A DNA stretch of 64,000 nucleotides from CBDCGV01 sp965216955 (GTDB taxonomy: Bacteria; Bacteroidota; Bacteroidia; Chitinophagales; JADIYW01), in NCBI GenBank assembly GCA_965216955.1, contig CBDCGV010000010.1, forward strand, positions 1 through 64,000. The letters run 5' to 3'. The notes beneath the pieces are model-generated. The model was not told where the DNA came from and did no database searches. It worked only from the letters and a program-made list of their open reading frames with translations. The translations under genes and the position numbers were made by a program. This document shows positions 52,949 through 62,182 of this stretch, piece after piece; position 1 is the stretch's first letter; every line of letters starts with the position of its first letter.

Positions 52949-55308
52949 TGCACTACTCTGAACACGATACAAGGGCAAAATTCATTGACCCTCAATTGCG
53001 ACAAGCCAATTGGGAGGAGAATTTTATTATTCGTGAATACTATTTTACTGATGGTCGTAAGTTAACAGGTAATAAGAGAGGTGCAAGACTTTTTGTTGAT
53101 TATCTACTAAGATACAATAACACATCATTAGCTATAATTGAGGCTAAACGATACAATAAAGAACCAACAGAGGGCTTACAACAAGCAATTGATTATGCAC
53201 AAAGATTAAATGTAAATACAGTTTATTCTACCAATGGGCAGAGGATTTATGAGTTTTCGATAATTACAGGGAAAGGGAAATTTATTGACTCCTATCCTAC
53301 GCCTCAAGAATTATTTGATAGACGTTTTGAGAATAACTCTGAACTAAAGACTGAACTTCACAAAATTCCATTTTACCTCTCTGGAGGAATGAAGCCACGC
53401 TACTATCAAGAGATTGCCGTTAGCAAAGTAATGGAAGCTATTGCTGATAGTAAGCAAAGAATTTTGTTAACCTTAGCAACAGGTACAGGTAAGACATTTA
53501 TTGCTTTTCAAATTGCATACAAGCTGTTTACAGGACGTTGGAATATTGATGGCAAACAACGACGTCCAAGAATATTGTTTTTAGCTGATAGAAACATCTT
53601 AGCAGATCAAGCTATAAATACTTTCAATCCATTAGAAAAGGATTTAATAAAAATTAATGGAGATGAAATAAGAAGTCGAGATGGCAAAGTTCCAACTAAC
53701 GCAAATATTTTCTTTGCCATATACCAAGCTATTGCTGAAAAGGAAAATATAGGAGGTCATTATAAACAATACCCAAGTGACTTTTTTGATTTAGTAATAA
53801 TTGACGAGTGTCATAGAGGGGCTGCCAATAAGAATGGTTCATGGCGTGATATATTAGACTATTTCGGCTCGGCTGTACATTTAGGTTTGACTGCCACACC
53901 TAAAAGAAGCGATAACGTTGATACATATAACTACTTTGGAAAGCCAGTGTATGAATACTCCCTAAAGGATGGTATTAATGATGGTTTCCTAACTCCTTAT
54001 AAAGTCAAAAGGATAAGAACAAATATTGATGAGTATATCCCTACTAAAGACGATATAGTTGTTAGAGGCGAAATGGAAGATAAGGTTTATGGCTTGTCAG
54101 ACTTTGAAACGAAAATCATTGTTGAGGATAGAACAGATTTAATAGCAAGAGCCATCTTAGCTAATATTAATGAGATGGATAAAACAATTGTGTTTTGCGT
54201 AAATCAAGAACACGCTTTGATGATGCGTGACGCCATTAACAAGTATAAATCCGTTAGAGACCCACATTATTGCGTTAGGGTTACAAGTGATGAGGGAGAT
54301 ATTGGGAAAACATTATTAGAGCGGTTTCAAGATAATGATAAAGATATTCCGACAATTTTGACTTCATCTCAAATGCTAACAACTGGCGTTGATGCTAAGA
54401 GTGTTAGGAATGTGGTTTTGATACGTGTAATTAACTCAATGGTAGAGTTTAAACAAATTATCGGTCGTGGAACAAGGGTAATTGATGGTAAGGATTTTTT
54501 TACGATTTTAGATTTTACTGGTGCAACCAACTTGTTTTATGACGATGCATGGGATGGGTTGCCTGATGCGCCACCTGAGGAAATTGTTGTCGATGAAGAT
54601 GATGAGAACCTACCGACTATTGAACCTGAACCAACAAAAGAAAATGATGCAAGTGAAAATGGCGAGACTGATTACAAACCAGTAGAAGATTTTGATATAG
54701 AGCAGCCAATCAGAAAAGAGAAGATTGTTGTGAAGCTTAAAGGGCGTACACTTAAAGTTACAGATGTTGAAGTACGATATGTGGGGGATGATGGTAGACC
54801 ATTAACTGTATCCGAATTTTTAGAGAAACTTATTGACTTCTTACCTAACCTTTTTACAAGTGAACAACAATTACGAGAATTATGGAGTAAACCAGAGTCA
54901 AGAGAAGAGTTGTTACTCAATCTTGGACAATTAGGTTTTGATACTGAACAGTTAGATACATTGAAAAAAATGTTCGATGCTGAAAAGAGTGATGTTTTTG
55001 ATTTGTTAGCTTTTATAAGTTATAACAAGGATTTATTGACTCGAAGTCAAAGGGCGGATGCGACAAAGGAGCATACAGAGTTTTTCAATGAATATGAGGA
55101 CAAGCAAGCGCAAGAGTTTTTATACTTCATATTAGACCGATATCGAAAAGATGGTATAGAAGAATTGAAGAGAGATAAGTTGTCTGAGCTAATTCAATTG
55201 AATGGATTAGGCACAACTAAAGATGCTGCAAAAGTGTTTGGTAGCGCAAATAATTTGATTGGAGCATTTTATCAATTACAAGAAGTAATGTATAAAGCGG
55301 TGGTATAG
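52948..55308 (+). CDS. hsdR: Type I restriction endonuclease, R subunit
   Basis: A 786-residue ATP-dependent motor/nuclease. The N-terminal nuclease domain has FVDYLLRYNN with Asp51 and IIEAKRY with Glu65 and Lys67. Helicase motifs follow: ATGTGKT (177-183), DECHRG, LTATPKR and QIIGRGTR. The C-terminal EcoEI-type region follows. Start is GTG 52948, coupled to the XRE gene. It moves DNA and cleaves unmethylated targets far from the recognition site with HsdM and HsdS. R first, then M and S, is one of the usual orders. Confidence 0.95.
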   Translation: MHYSEHDTRAKFIDPQLRQANWEENFIIREYYFTDGRKLTGNKRGARLFVDYLLRYNNTSLAIIEAKRYNKEPTEGLQQAIDYAQRLNVNTVYSTNGQRIYEFSIITGKGKFIDSYPTPQELFDRRFENNSELKTELHKIPFYLSGGMKPRYYQEIAVSKVMEAIADSKQRILLTLATGTGKTFIAFQIAYKLFTGRWNIDGKQRRPRILFLADRNILADQAINTFNPLEKDLIKINGDEIRSRDGKVPTNANIFFAIYQAIAEKENIGGHYKQYPSDFFDLVIIDECHRGAANKNGSWRDILDYFGSAVHLGLTATPKRSDNVDTYNYFGKPVYEYSLKDGINDGFLTPYKVKRIRTNIDEYIPTKDDIVVRGEMEDKVYGLSDFETKIIVEDRTDLIARAILANINEMDKTIVFCVNQEHALMMRDAINKYKSVRDPHYCVRVTSDEGDIGKTLLERFQDNDKDIPTILTSSQMLTTGVDAKSVRNVVLIRVINSMVEFKQIIGRGTRVIDGKDFFTILDFTGATNLFYDDAWDGLPDAPPEEIVVDEDDENLPTIEPEPTKENDASENGETDYKPVEDFDIEQPIRKEKIVVKLKGRTLKVTDVEVRYVGDDGRPLTVSEFLEKLIDFLPNLFTSEQQLRELWSKPESREELLLNLGQLGFDTEQLDTLKKMFDAEKSDVFDLLAFISYNKDLLTRSQRADATKEHTEFFNEYEDKQAQEFLYFILDRYRKDGIEELKRDKLSELIQLNGLGTTKDAAKVFGSANNLIGAFYQLQEVMYKAVV

Positions 55309-55311
55309 TAT

Positions 55312-56808
55312 ATGACAATAGCAAACTTACAAGCACGAATAAATAGAATAGCTGACATCCTCCGCAGAGATGATGGAATAAGTGGTGCAATGCACTATAC
55401 AGAGCAAATTAGTTGGGTGCTGTTCCTAAAGTATTTATTCGATTATGAAGAAATTAAAGCTGCTGATGCATTGATTGATGGAAAGCAGTATAAATATATT
55501 ATCGACACTAAGTTTCGATGGGATGAATGGGCATACCCATTGAAAGAGGGTGGCGAGTATGATTTAAAGAATGCTATGGGTGGTGATGACTTGATAGTAT
55601 TTGTAAACAATGAGTTGTTTCCTTACTTACAAAGTTTTAAAGCCAATGAGGTTGAAGTCAAGAGCATAAAATATAAGATAGGGGCAGTTTTTGAATTTAT
55701 TAGTAACCGAATAGCAAGTGGACATACATTACGTGAAGTAATAGAGAACATTGCAGACCTTAACTTTCAAAGTAAGGATGACCTCTTTGAACTGAGTGTC
55801 ATATATGAAAGCCTATTGAAAGATATGGGCAGTGATGGTGGAAATTCAGGAGAATTTTATACGCCCCGACCTGTTATTAAGGCAATGGTAGAAGTTGTGC
55901 AACCAACAGTAAATGACACCATTTATGACGGCGCAGTTGGAAGTGCCGGCTTCCTTATTCAAGCGTATGATTACATCATGCAAGAGAATAAGCGACAACA
56001 GTATAGTACGTCACAGTTGAAGCATGTCAAATCGGATATGTTTTATGGGAATGAAAAAACACCTTTAGCTTATGTAATGGGAGTTATGAATATGATACTG
56101 CATGGTATTGAAAGCCCAAACATTTATAAGCAGAATACACTTACTCAAAACATACGCCACTTTGAAGAAAAAGATAGACACTCGATAATTCTGGCAAACC
56201 CTCCGTTTGGTGGCAAAGAAAAGAAAACAGTACAGCAAAATTTTCCAGTTGAAAGTTCAGCGACAGAGTTGTTATTCTTACAGCATTTTATGAAAATGCT
56301 TAAGAAAGGAGGTAAAGCAGCTATTGTTGTTCCAGAGGGTGTTTTATTTCAGTCTAATAACGCCTTTACAGCTATTAAAAAGGAGTTATTAGAGGACTTT
56401 AACCTGCACACTATATTGTCTCTTCCTGCGGGTATTTTTTTACCTTACAGTGGAGTTAAGACTAATGTAATTTTCTTTGACCGAAAAGGAGGGACAGCAG
56501 ATATATGGTATTATGAATGTACTCCACGGTATAAACTCACTAAAAATAAACCCATACAGTATGAGCATCTCGAAAATTTCGTGAAAGGCTTTGAAAAGAG
56601 AGAATCAACTGAAAGTAGTTGGACAGTTTCGATTGATAGGATTATAGAAGCAAACTATGACTTAAGTGCTAAGAACCCAGCTAACATAAAAGAAGTTATT
56701 CATCAATCGCCAGTGGATATATTAGCCGATATAAAAAGAAACGAACAAGCAATTAATCAGTTAATTGTAGATGTTGACAGCCTAATTAAGAAAGGATATG
56801 AAGAATAG
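55312..56808 (+). CDS. hsdM: Type I DNA methyltransferase, M subunit
   Basis: A 498-residue N6-adenine methyltransferase. The N-terminal helical domain (1-150) contacts HsdS. The catalytic domain has GEFYTPRPV (180-188), the SAM motif DGAVGSAGFL (206-215, variant of DPAxGxGGF), and the catalytic NPPFGG (296-301). The S-adenosylmethionine motif I lacks the usual Pro and Cys, as in a recognised HsdM subgroup. It starts 4 bp after hsdR and overlaps hsdS by 11 bp. Confidence 0.95.
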   Translation: MTIANLQARINRIADILRRDDGISGAMHYTEQISWVLFLKYLFDYEEIKAADALIDGKQYKYIIDTKFRWDEWAYPLKEGGEYDLKNAMGGDDLIVFVNNELFPYLQSFKANEVEVKSIKYKIGAVFEFISNRIASGHTLREVIENIADLNFQSKDDLFELSVIYESLLKDMGSDGGNSGEFYTPRPVIKAMVEVVQPTVNDTIYDGAVGSAGFLIQAYDYIMQENKRQQYSTSQLKHVKSDMFYGNEKTPLAYVMGVMNMILHGIESPNIYKQNTLTQNIRHFEEKDRHSIILANPPFGGKEKKTVQQNFPVESSATELLFLQHFMKMLKKGGKAAIVVPEGVLFQSNNAFTAIKKELLEDFNLHTILSLPAGIFLPYSGVKTNVIFFDRKGGTADIWYYECTPRYKLTKNKPIQYEHLENFVKGFEKRESTESSWTVSIDRIIEANYDLSAKNPANIKEVIHQSPVDILADIKRNEQAINQLIVDVDSLIKKGYEE

Positions 56809-58630
56809 GTTGCCGAAGCGATGGACTAATGTAAACTTAGGTGAGCTCTTTAACATCAAGTCCACTATTAGGGTACATAAATCAGACTGGAAAAAGAAAG
56901 GAATACCTTTTTATAGAGCCAGAGAAATTGTTAAGTTGGCTAAAGATGGATTTGTTGAAAATGAGTTATTCATTTCTGAGGAACTTTACCTTGACTACAA
57001 GAGAAGAAAAGGAGTGCCTAAAGAGAATGATTTGATAGTGTCGGCTGTTGGTACTTTGGGTAAGTGTTATGTTGTTGGTAGAGATGAGGTATTTTATTTG
57101 AAAGATGCCTCTGTTCTATGGTTTGAAAAAATAACGGACTGTGATTCAAATTTTATTGAATACTTTTTTTTGTCACCACAGTTGTTAAATCAGATGAATT
57201 CATTTGCTTATGGAACGACAGTAAATACACTGACTATTGGAAATGCTAACAAGTTGTCAATTCCTCTCCCTCCACTCCCTGAGCAACAAAAAATAGTATC
57301 CATTTTGGATGCTACTTTGGGAAGGATTGCCCAAGCAATTGCATTGATAGAGGAAAACATTGAAAAGGTACAGCAGCTTAATGCAAGTGTGCTGGATAAG
57401 GTTCTTAAAAATAGTGATTGGAAGGAAGTTGTATTAAAAGACTTAACCACCAAAATCGGCAGTGGTTCCACGCCAAGAGGGGGTCGAAGTTCTTATAAAG
57501 ATGTTGGAATTTCATTGATTAGAAGTATGAATGTTCATGATAATGATTTTCGAGTAAAGGGACTTGCATTTATTGATGAGCAGCAAGCAGCAAAATTGTC
57601 TAATGTCACAATTGAGCAAAATGATGTTTTACTAAACATTACTGGTGCATCTGTTGCAAGATGTTGCGTTGTTCCCAAAGAAGTACTACCTGCAAGAGTT
57701 AATCAGCATGTTTCAATATTAAGATGCGATAAGAAACAACTACTTCCAGAGTTTTTGCATTTATGTTTGATTAGTCCATATTACAAAAATAAGTTGTTAG
57801 TAGTTTCTGGTGGAGGAGCTACAAGGGAAGCGATAACAAAGGTATCTCAAGAAAATTTTAAGATAAGAATACCAAGTGTAGTCCAACAACAAGTGATAGT
57901 CAATTATTTAAGTGATATAAGAAGTAAAAATAGTAAACTAATACAACACTACCAGAACAAACTAAAAGCCTTACAAGCCCTTAAAAATAGTGTCTTAGAC
58001 AGCGCATTTAAGGGTAAATTAAGGAAGACGAAGATAGCAGTTAAGCAACCGAACCATGCATTCTTACAAATGCAATTGATTGGACTTAGTATATATGCTA
58101 ATAAGAAAGATAATATTGCACAAGGTGAAATGGCAATTGCCAAAGATATGTACCTCTTAGATAGGCTTTACGGAGTTGATACAAAAATGAAATTTGTAAA
58201 TCACAGTTGGGGACCATTCGCTCCAGAAATGAAAAAGCGAATAAACAACAAACAGTATTTTAATAGAAAGAACTTCCCTAACAGTAATGCTACTTACGTA
58301 GATGTCCAAAATGAAGAGACACTACTGGGTAAGGTCAGTGAAGATTTAGCTATTCAAATAAATGATGGGATTAAAGACTTGAATGACAAATTGTTTTTGA
58401 AAGTAACCAAATACAAAAGAGCAGAGACAAAGGAGTTGTTAGCGACTGTTTTAAAATGTATTGAAGATACTCAGTCTGTTGAGCTGTCCAATATCCGAGA
58501 GGCAATGAGTAGCTGGAAAATCAAGCAAGGTCAGTTCAAAACCAAAGCAGAAAAGTTCTCGCAGTCGGCTTGTCAGAAGATGTTACAATTCATAATAAAG
58601 AATGGTTGGGATTTAAAAGTGATACGATGA
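56798..58630 (+). CDS. hsdS: Type I specificity subunit with an extra C-terminal domain
   Basis: A 610-residue HsdS with two target-recognition domains: about 1-150 and 200-370. The conserved helical spacers end LPPLPEQQKIVSILD and VVQQQVIVNYLSD. Most HsdS proteins end near residue 410; this one continues with about 190 residues containing VNHSWGPFAPEMKKRINNKQ and KAEKFSQSACQKMLQFI. The extension is seen in a number of Bacteroidota HsdS proteins; its role is unknown. Its ATGA overlap with the downstream YhcG gene (58627-58630) couples them. Confidence 0.9.
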   Translation: MKNRLPKRWTNVNLGELFNIKSTIRVHKSDWKKKGIPFYRAREIVKLAKDGFVENELFISEELYLDYKRRKGVPKENDLIVSAVGTLGKCYVVGRDEVFYLKDASVLWFEKITDCDSNFIEYFFLSPQLLNQMNSFAYGTTVNTLTIGNANKLSIPLPPLPEQQKIVSILDATLGRIAQAIALIEENIEKVQQLNASVLDKVLKNSDWKEVVLKDLTTKIGSGSTPRGGRSSYKDVGISLIRSMNVHDNDFRVKGLAFIDEQQAAKLSNVTIEQNDVLLNITGASVARCCVVPKEVLPARVNQHVSILRCDKKQLLPEFLHLCLISPYYKNKLLVVSGGGATREAITKVSQENFKIRIPSVVQQQVIVNYLSDIRSKNSKLIQHYQNKLKALQALKNSVLDSAFKGKLRKTKIAVKQPNHAFLQMQLIGLSIYANKKDNIAQGEMAIAKDMYLLDRLYGVDTKMKFVNHSWGPFAPEMKKRINNKQYFNRKNFPNSNATYVDVQNEETLLGKVSEDLAIQINDGIKDLNDKLFLKVTKYKRAETKELLATVLKCIEDTQSVELSNIREAMSSWKIKQGQFKTKAEKFSQSACQKMLQFIIKNGWDLKVIR

Positions 58631-59646
58631 ATATAGAGCCAAACAATAAGTATCAAAGTCTATTAGACAATATTGGCTTACTACTTGAAAGTAGCAGGAA
58701 GCAGGCCGTCCAAAAGGTAAATACCATCTTGGTAGAAACTTATTGGAATATAGGTAGGCAAATTATAGAGTTTGAGCAGGATGGCAGCGAAAAGGCAGAA
58801 TATGGTAACGAGGTGCTTAACAGCCTGTCAAAAGACTTGAGGCAAAGGTATGGGAAAGGTTTTAGTAAGTCGAACTTGTATGTGATGCGACAGCTATATA
58901 TTAAGTTTCCAAAATTCCAGACACTGTCTGGAAAATTGTCTTGGTCACATTATGCAGAATTATTGGGAGTATCAGATGAGTTAGCTTTCTCCTTTTACAC
59001 CAAACAATGTGAGAATGAGAATTGGTCTGTAAGAGAGTTAAAGCGACAGATACAATCATCGCTATTTGAACGTATTGCTTTAAGCAAGAATAAGAAAGAA
59101 GTTCTACGGTTAGCGAAAGAAGGGGAAGTGAAAGAAAGTGCTAAGGATATTGTAAAAGACCCTTATGTATTTGAGTTCTTGCAATTGGAAGAGAAAGGGA
59201 ACTGGTTGGAAAGAGATTTAGAAAATGAGTTGATAGATAAATTAGGGCAGTTTCTGTTGGAGTTGGGGAAAGGGTTTGCATTTGTAGGGAAGCAGTATAA
59301 GATAACACTTGCAAATAACCATTATTACGTTGACTTAGTATTTTACCATAGAATATTGAAATGCTTTGTTTTGATTGACCTAAAAAGAGGTCAAGTAAAT
59401 CATCAGGATATAGGGCAGATGAACTTATATCTAAATTACTTCAAGGCAGAGGAAAACACAGAGGGTGATAGCGCTCCAATTGGAATAGTGTTGGGAGCAG
59501 ACAAGAATGATATTTTAGTAGAGTATGCAACGGCAGGAATGAACAACAATCTATTCGTATCGAAGTATCAATTATACTTACCTAACAAAGAAGAACTAAG
59601 GCAAGAAGTACAGTTACTATTGGATGAGGAAGAAAAGGAGGTATAA
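58627..59646 (+). CDS. YhcG/DUF1016 family nuclease
   Basis: A 339-residue protein with an N-terminal DUF1016 domain (LLESSRKQAVQKVNTILVET, YGNEVLNSLSKDLRQRYGKG) and a C-terminal YhcG PDDEXK domain (YYVDLVFYHRILKCFVLIDL followed by KRGQ, with D..D-x-K). I chose ATG 58627, which overlaps the hsdS stop as ATGA; an in-frame upstream start at 58570 would lie inside hsdS. Members often sit beside type I restriction genes and are proposed to have an accessory nuclease role. Confidence 0.9.
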   Translation: MNIEPNNKYQSLLDNIGLLLESSRKQAVQKVNTILVETYWNIGRQIIEFEQDGSEKAEYGNEVLNSLSKDLRQRYGKGFSKSNLYVMRQLYIKFPKFQTLSGKLSWSHYAELLGVSDELAFSFYTKQCENENWSVRELKRQIQSSLFERIALSKNKKEVLRLAKEGEVKESAKDIVKDPYVFEFLQLEEKGNWLERDLENELIDKLGQFLLELGKGFAFVGKQYKITLANNHYYVDLVFYHRILKCFVLIDLKRGQVNHQDIGQMNLYLNYFKAEENTEGDSAPIGIVLGADKNDILVEYATAGMNNNLFVSKYQLYLPNKEELRQEVQLLLDEEEKEV

Positions 59647-59649
59647 TGA

Positions 59650-59673
59650 AAAATCTGTCCAATTAATGTCTAA
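59650..59673 (+). repeat. Right 24-bp arm-type repeat
   Basis: It matches 43655-43678 at 22 of 24 positions in the same orientation, with TGTCC and TGTCT spaced 11 bp. It lies 60 bp inside attR. In the excised circle the two copies would flank the joined core, like integrase arm sites on attP. Confidence 0.7.
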
Positions 59674-59732
59674 AATAGGTAGGTTTATTTTTATAAACAA
59701 TTAATAATCAATACTATAATTACATATAAAAA

Positions 59733-59749
59733 AGTCTCGTCCAGACCGC
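59733..59749 (+). repeat. attR: 17-bp core repeat
   Basis: AGTCTCGTCCAGACCGC is identical to 43531-43547, the 3' end of tRNA-Asp. It marks the right end of the element. The flanking bases differ on both sides, so the repeat is 17 bp. Confidence 0.92.
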
Positions 59750-59762
59750 CAACAAAAATTTT

Positions 59763-59796
59763 AAACGCTTATTAATCAATGGATTAGTAAGCGTTT
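59763..59796 (+). terminator. Terminator just outside attR, probably the original tRNA-Asp terminator
   Basis: A 14-bp stem with one G-U pair (AAACGCTTATTAAT with ATTAGTAAGCGTTT), loop CAATGG, and a T-run. It lies 14 bp after attR, where the terminator of the uninterrupted tRNA would be. Confidence 0.85.
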
Positions 59797-59860
59797 TTTT
59801 TACTGCTGTAACAAATTCAATACAATGTCTTCTATAATCCTTTACTTATAGGCTGTTTAG

Positions 59861-59868
59861 TACATTTG
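59861..59868 (+). promoter_or_regulatory. -7 element TACATTTG for the alpha/beta hydrolase
   Basis: TACATTTG matches TAnnTTTG perfectly, 18 bp before the preferred ATG at 59887. This position excludes the TTG at 59866 as start. Confidence 0.5.
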
Positions 59869-59886
59869 TCAATATCTTTAAACCTG

Positions 59887-60810
59887 ATGATGAAAAAGTT
59901 GTTGTACATAATTCTAGCTATTGTAGTAATTCCAATACTAATTGTATTTCTCAGAAAAGACAACACTCTTACAACTAAAGAATTGAGAAATAAGTATGAG
60001 TTTCCAAACTCAAATTATTTACAATGGAGAGAGGGGCTAATGCACTATGTTGATACTGGAGAAGGAATACCAGTTTTACTCATTCATGGGTTTGCAGGCT
60101 CATTCCTTAACTGGGAAAAAGTATGGCAAGGTTTAGAGCAAGATTATCGATTAGTTGCAGTTGACCTCCCAGGGTTCGGTTTGTCAGAGAAAACTCAAAA
60201 ATTAGAGGATGAGCCATTTATTGAAATGTATTGTGACTTTGTTAATCACGTTATTGAAGAATTGAATTTAGATTCTCTTTACATAGTTGGGAACTCAATG
60301 GGTGGATATATTTCGTGGGAAATGGCTCATAGAGAACAAGAAAAAATAAAAAAATTAGTACTTGTCAATTCAGGTGGATATGATCTTGATAAGATTGGTA
60401 GAGTTTTTATTAACCTGTCAAGAACAGGATTGTTCAAACTACTTTTTGATAAGGGTATTCCATTTAAACTATCCAAAAAATTTGCTGCCAATAGTATTGA
60501 AGGAACACCAAATAATAAAGATATAGTCTCAACTTATGAACTAATGAACCGGAAAGAGACCATTAATACAATTGGTAAACTTGGAAAATCAAATGAGTTA
60601 GCAGATACGACACGGATTTTAGAAATTAAAACCCCTACACTCATAATATGGGGAAAAAAGGATAAGGTTATCAATGTAAGCCATGCATATCGTTTTCATC
60701 GTGACATTAAGAATAGTGAATTACGAATCTATGATAATGTTGGTCATGTTCCTATGTTGGAAAATCCAAAACAGCTAATTAATGATTTGCTACATTTTTT
60801 TGAGCAATAA
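59887..60810 (+). CDS. Alpha/beta hydrolase, membrane-anchored
   Basis: A 307-residue serine hydrolase with an N-terminal hydrophobic anchor (LLYIILAIVVIPILIVFL). The fold is complete: oxyanion HGFAGSFLNWE, nucleophile elbow GNSMGGY, acidic residue in WGKKDKVI, and His in VGHVPMLE. ATG 59887 was chosen since the -7 element overlaps the TTG at 59866. It is the first chromosomal gene after the element and overlaps the convergent CotH-like gene by 32 bp at the 3' end. Substrate unknown. Confidence 0.88.
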   Translation: MMKKLLYIILAIVVIPILIVFLRKDNTLTTKELRNKYEFPNSNYLQWREGLMHYVDTGEGIPVLLIHGFAGSFLNWEKVWQGLEQDYRLVAVDLPGFGLSEKTQKLEDEPFIEMYCDFVNHVIEELNLDSLYIVGNSMGGYISWEMAHREQEKIKKLVLVNSGGYDLDKIGRVFINLSRTGLFKLLFDKGIPFKLSKKFAANSIEGTPNNKDIVSTYELMNRKETINTIGKLGKSNELADTTRILEIKTPTLIIWGKKDKVINVSHAYRFHRDIKNSELRIYDNVGHVPMLENPKQLINDLLHFFEQ

Positions 60811-61921
60811 TCTTATTTCTTATAACCTCCTGATTTTTCAATATCGCCTCTTTTGAAATCTTTGCCGGATACCAAGCATAGTTCATCCAGTAAACTTTTT
60901 GCATTTGGGTTAATGCTTTACTATTAGTTCCAAAGACTTGATCAATAAGATCGGGCTTAGAAATTTTATCCAGATATTTAAAATACAAGTCAACAAATTC
61001 TTTATTTGCAAACAGTTCTTTTATAATTCCTTCATATTGAACAGTATCATTTTCCACCTGATCAATGAATAAATCATATTCTGTATTACTATCAAACCAA
61101 AACTCTCTCCCAAGTGGTTCTATTTTATTCGATCGTACATCTAAATAATAATGCCTATTAATATTAAAATTTTGATGGGCACTCTGAAACAAATCTCCTA
61201 AAGCATAGAACAATGCAAATTTGTCGTAATTCAAAAGTGTATCCAGTTGATTTGAATTGTTCAATGCCTCACAAAATGTCGTTGGTTTAATAGAAGATTT
61301 TCTAGATATGAAATAGGGGTTTGAATCTGAACTCTCTTCTAAAACCCAACCGTTTTTATTATTTAAACTAACACTACTAAATCCTTCTTCAAATAAATAT
61401 ACATTCTCCTCTCCATCTAAATTTACCCTAATGGGAAATGTCTTGAGTGTTTTTACATCAAAGTGCTTTAAAAAATAATTGGCGACAATATCAACATTTA
61501 AAAACCTTGTTAGGGGATTCAATAAGTTAAAATGTGAAACCCCTTCAAAATTTCCATTATCAAACCTCACCTTCAAAGAGAATGGTGTTTTAAGATGATC
61601 TTGATAATGCCCCGCGATATAAAGTTTGGCCTTATATTCAAAATCATTCTGAGCGATATAACATTTATAAGAAGTTTTTTTTTCTCCGTATCCCCACGAA
61701 GAATTATCCTTAGATATCAACGAATAAATACTATCGCGATCATTATACAGCCTTTTTTCCGTTTTTTTTGACAATTGGATTTCTATTGTTTGGAGTTTGG
61801 ATAAAGTGCTATAATAAGCAAGTTTTTTTAACTGATTCTCAAAAAAAAGAGGACGAGTTAGATAAACACCAATCACTATAGCTACAAGCACAAACAAGCC
61901 TAAATAAATTCCTTTTTTCAT
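60779..61921 (-). CDS. Diverged CotH-like protein
   Basis: A 380-residue protein with an N-terminal transmembrane segment (YLGLFVLVAIVIGVYLTRPL). The layout follows CotH: a beta-rich first half (KTPFSLKVRFDNGNFEGVSHF), a middle (NVYLFEEGFSSVSLNNKNGW), then IEPLGREFWFDSNTEY in the position of the metal-binding DFD of CotH. The catalytic motif is altered, so it may be inactive. ATG 61921 was chosen over TTG 61930. It diverges from the beta-helix lipoprotein gene. Confidence 0.7.
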   Translation of the reverse strand: MKKGIYLGLFVLVAIVIGVYLTRPLFFENQLKKLAYYSTLSKLQTIEIQLSKKTEKRLYNDRDSIYSLISKDNSSWGYGEKKTSYKCYIAQNDFEYKAKLYIAGHYQDHLKTPFSLKVRFDNGNFEGVSHFNLLNPLTRFLNVDIVANYFLKHFDVKTLKTFPIRVNLDGEENVYLFEEGFSSVSLNNKNGWVLEESSDSNPYFISRKSSIKPTTFCEALNNSNQLDTLLNYDKFALFYALGDLFQSAHQNFNINRHYYLDVRSNKIEPLGREFWFDSNTEYDLFIDQVENDTVQYEGIIKELFANKEFVDLYFKYLDKISKPDLIDQVFGTNSKALTQMQKVYWMNYAWYPAKISKEAILKNQEVIRNKIIAQKNVANH

Positions 61922-61973
61922 AAAAGTCAATTATCAACTACATATCAAAAATACTACCCACTACTAGGATTAC

Positions 61974-61981
61974 CAAATATA
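61974..61981 (-). promoter_or_regulatory. -7 element TATATTTG for the CotH-like gene
   Basis: The minus strand reads TATATTTG, perfect TAnnTTTG, 52 bp before the ATG at 61921. The rest of the 261-bp divergent gap (61922-62182) holds no gene that I can support, and no exact -7 element on the plus strand. Confidence 0.45.
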
Positions 61982-62182
61982 TAGAAGCGATCCTCTTTAG
62001 GTTAAGCAAATATCAATATACTCAGGCTCTTTAAATTATTCGATCTAAACACAACAACTATAAACCACTATATTATTAACTTGACTTTTTTAGCTCGAAA
62101 TCATCAACGCTCGCTGTTTTGTTTTTTTTAAATATTAAAGGGACATTTGAGGATATTTAAAAGGAACAGTACTTTTATATAT

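Larger units (their letters stand above)
43531..59749 (+). mobile_element. Integrative element in tRNA-Asp carrying defence genes
   Basis: A 16.2-kb element bounded by a 17-bp direct repeat of the tRNA 3' end. A tyrosine integrase is the first gene inside, and 24-bp near-identical direct repeats lie near both ends. All genes are on the plus strand. Contents: integrase, excisionase-like HTH, Rep-like and small-terminase-like proteins, glycosylase/nuclease pair, DUF488, serine recombinase, hairpin region, membrane protein, and a type I restriction operon. There are no capsid, tail or conjugation genes, so it may be a satellite, or a remnant mobilised by other elements. Confidence 0.9.

Noticed and set aside
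58570..58626. In-frame extension of the YhcG gene into hsdS
   Set aside because: The ATGA overlap at 58627 gives a normal coupled start and the expected N-terminus of the family.
43531..59749. Prophage
   Set aside because: There are no large terminase, portal, capsid, tail or lysis genes; only a small-terminase-like gene and an integrase were found.
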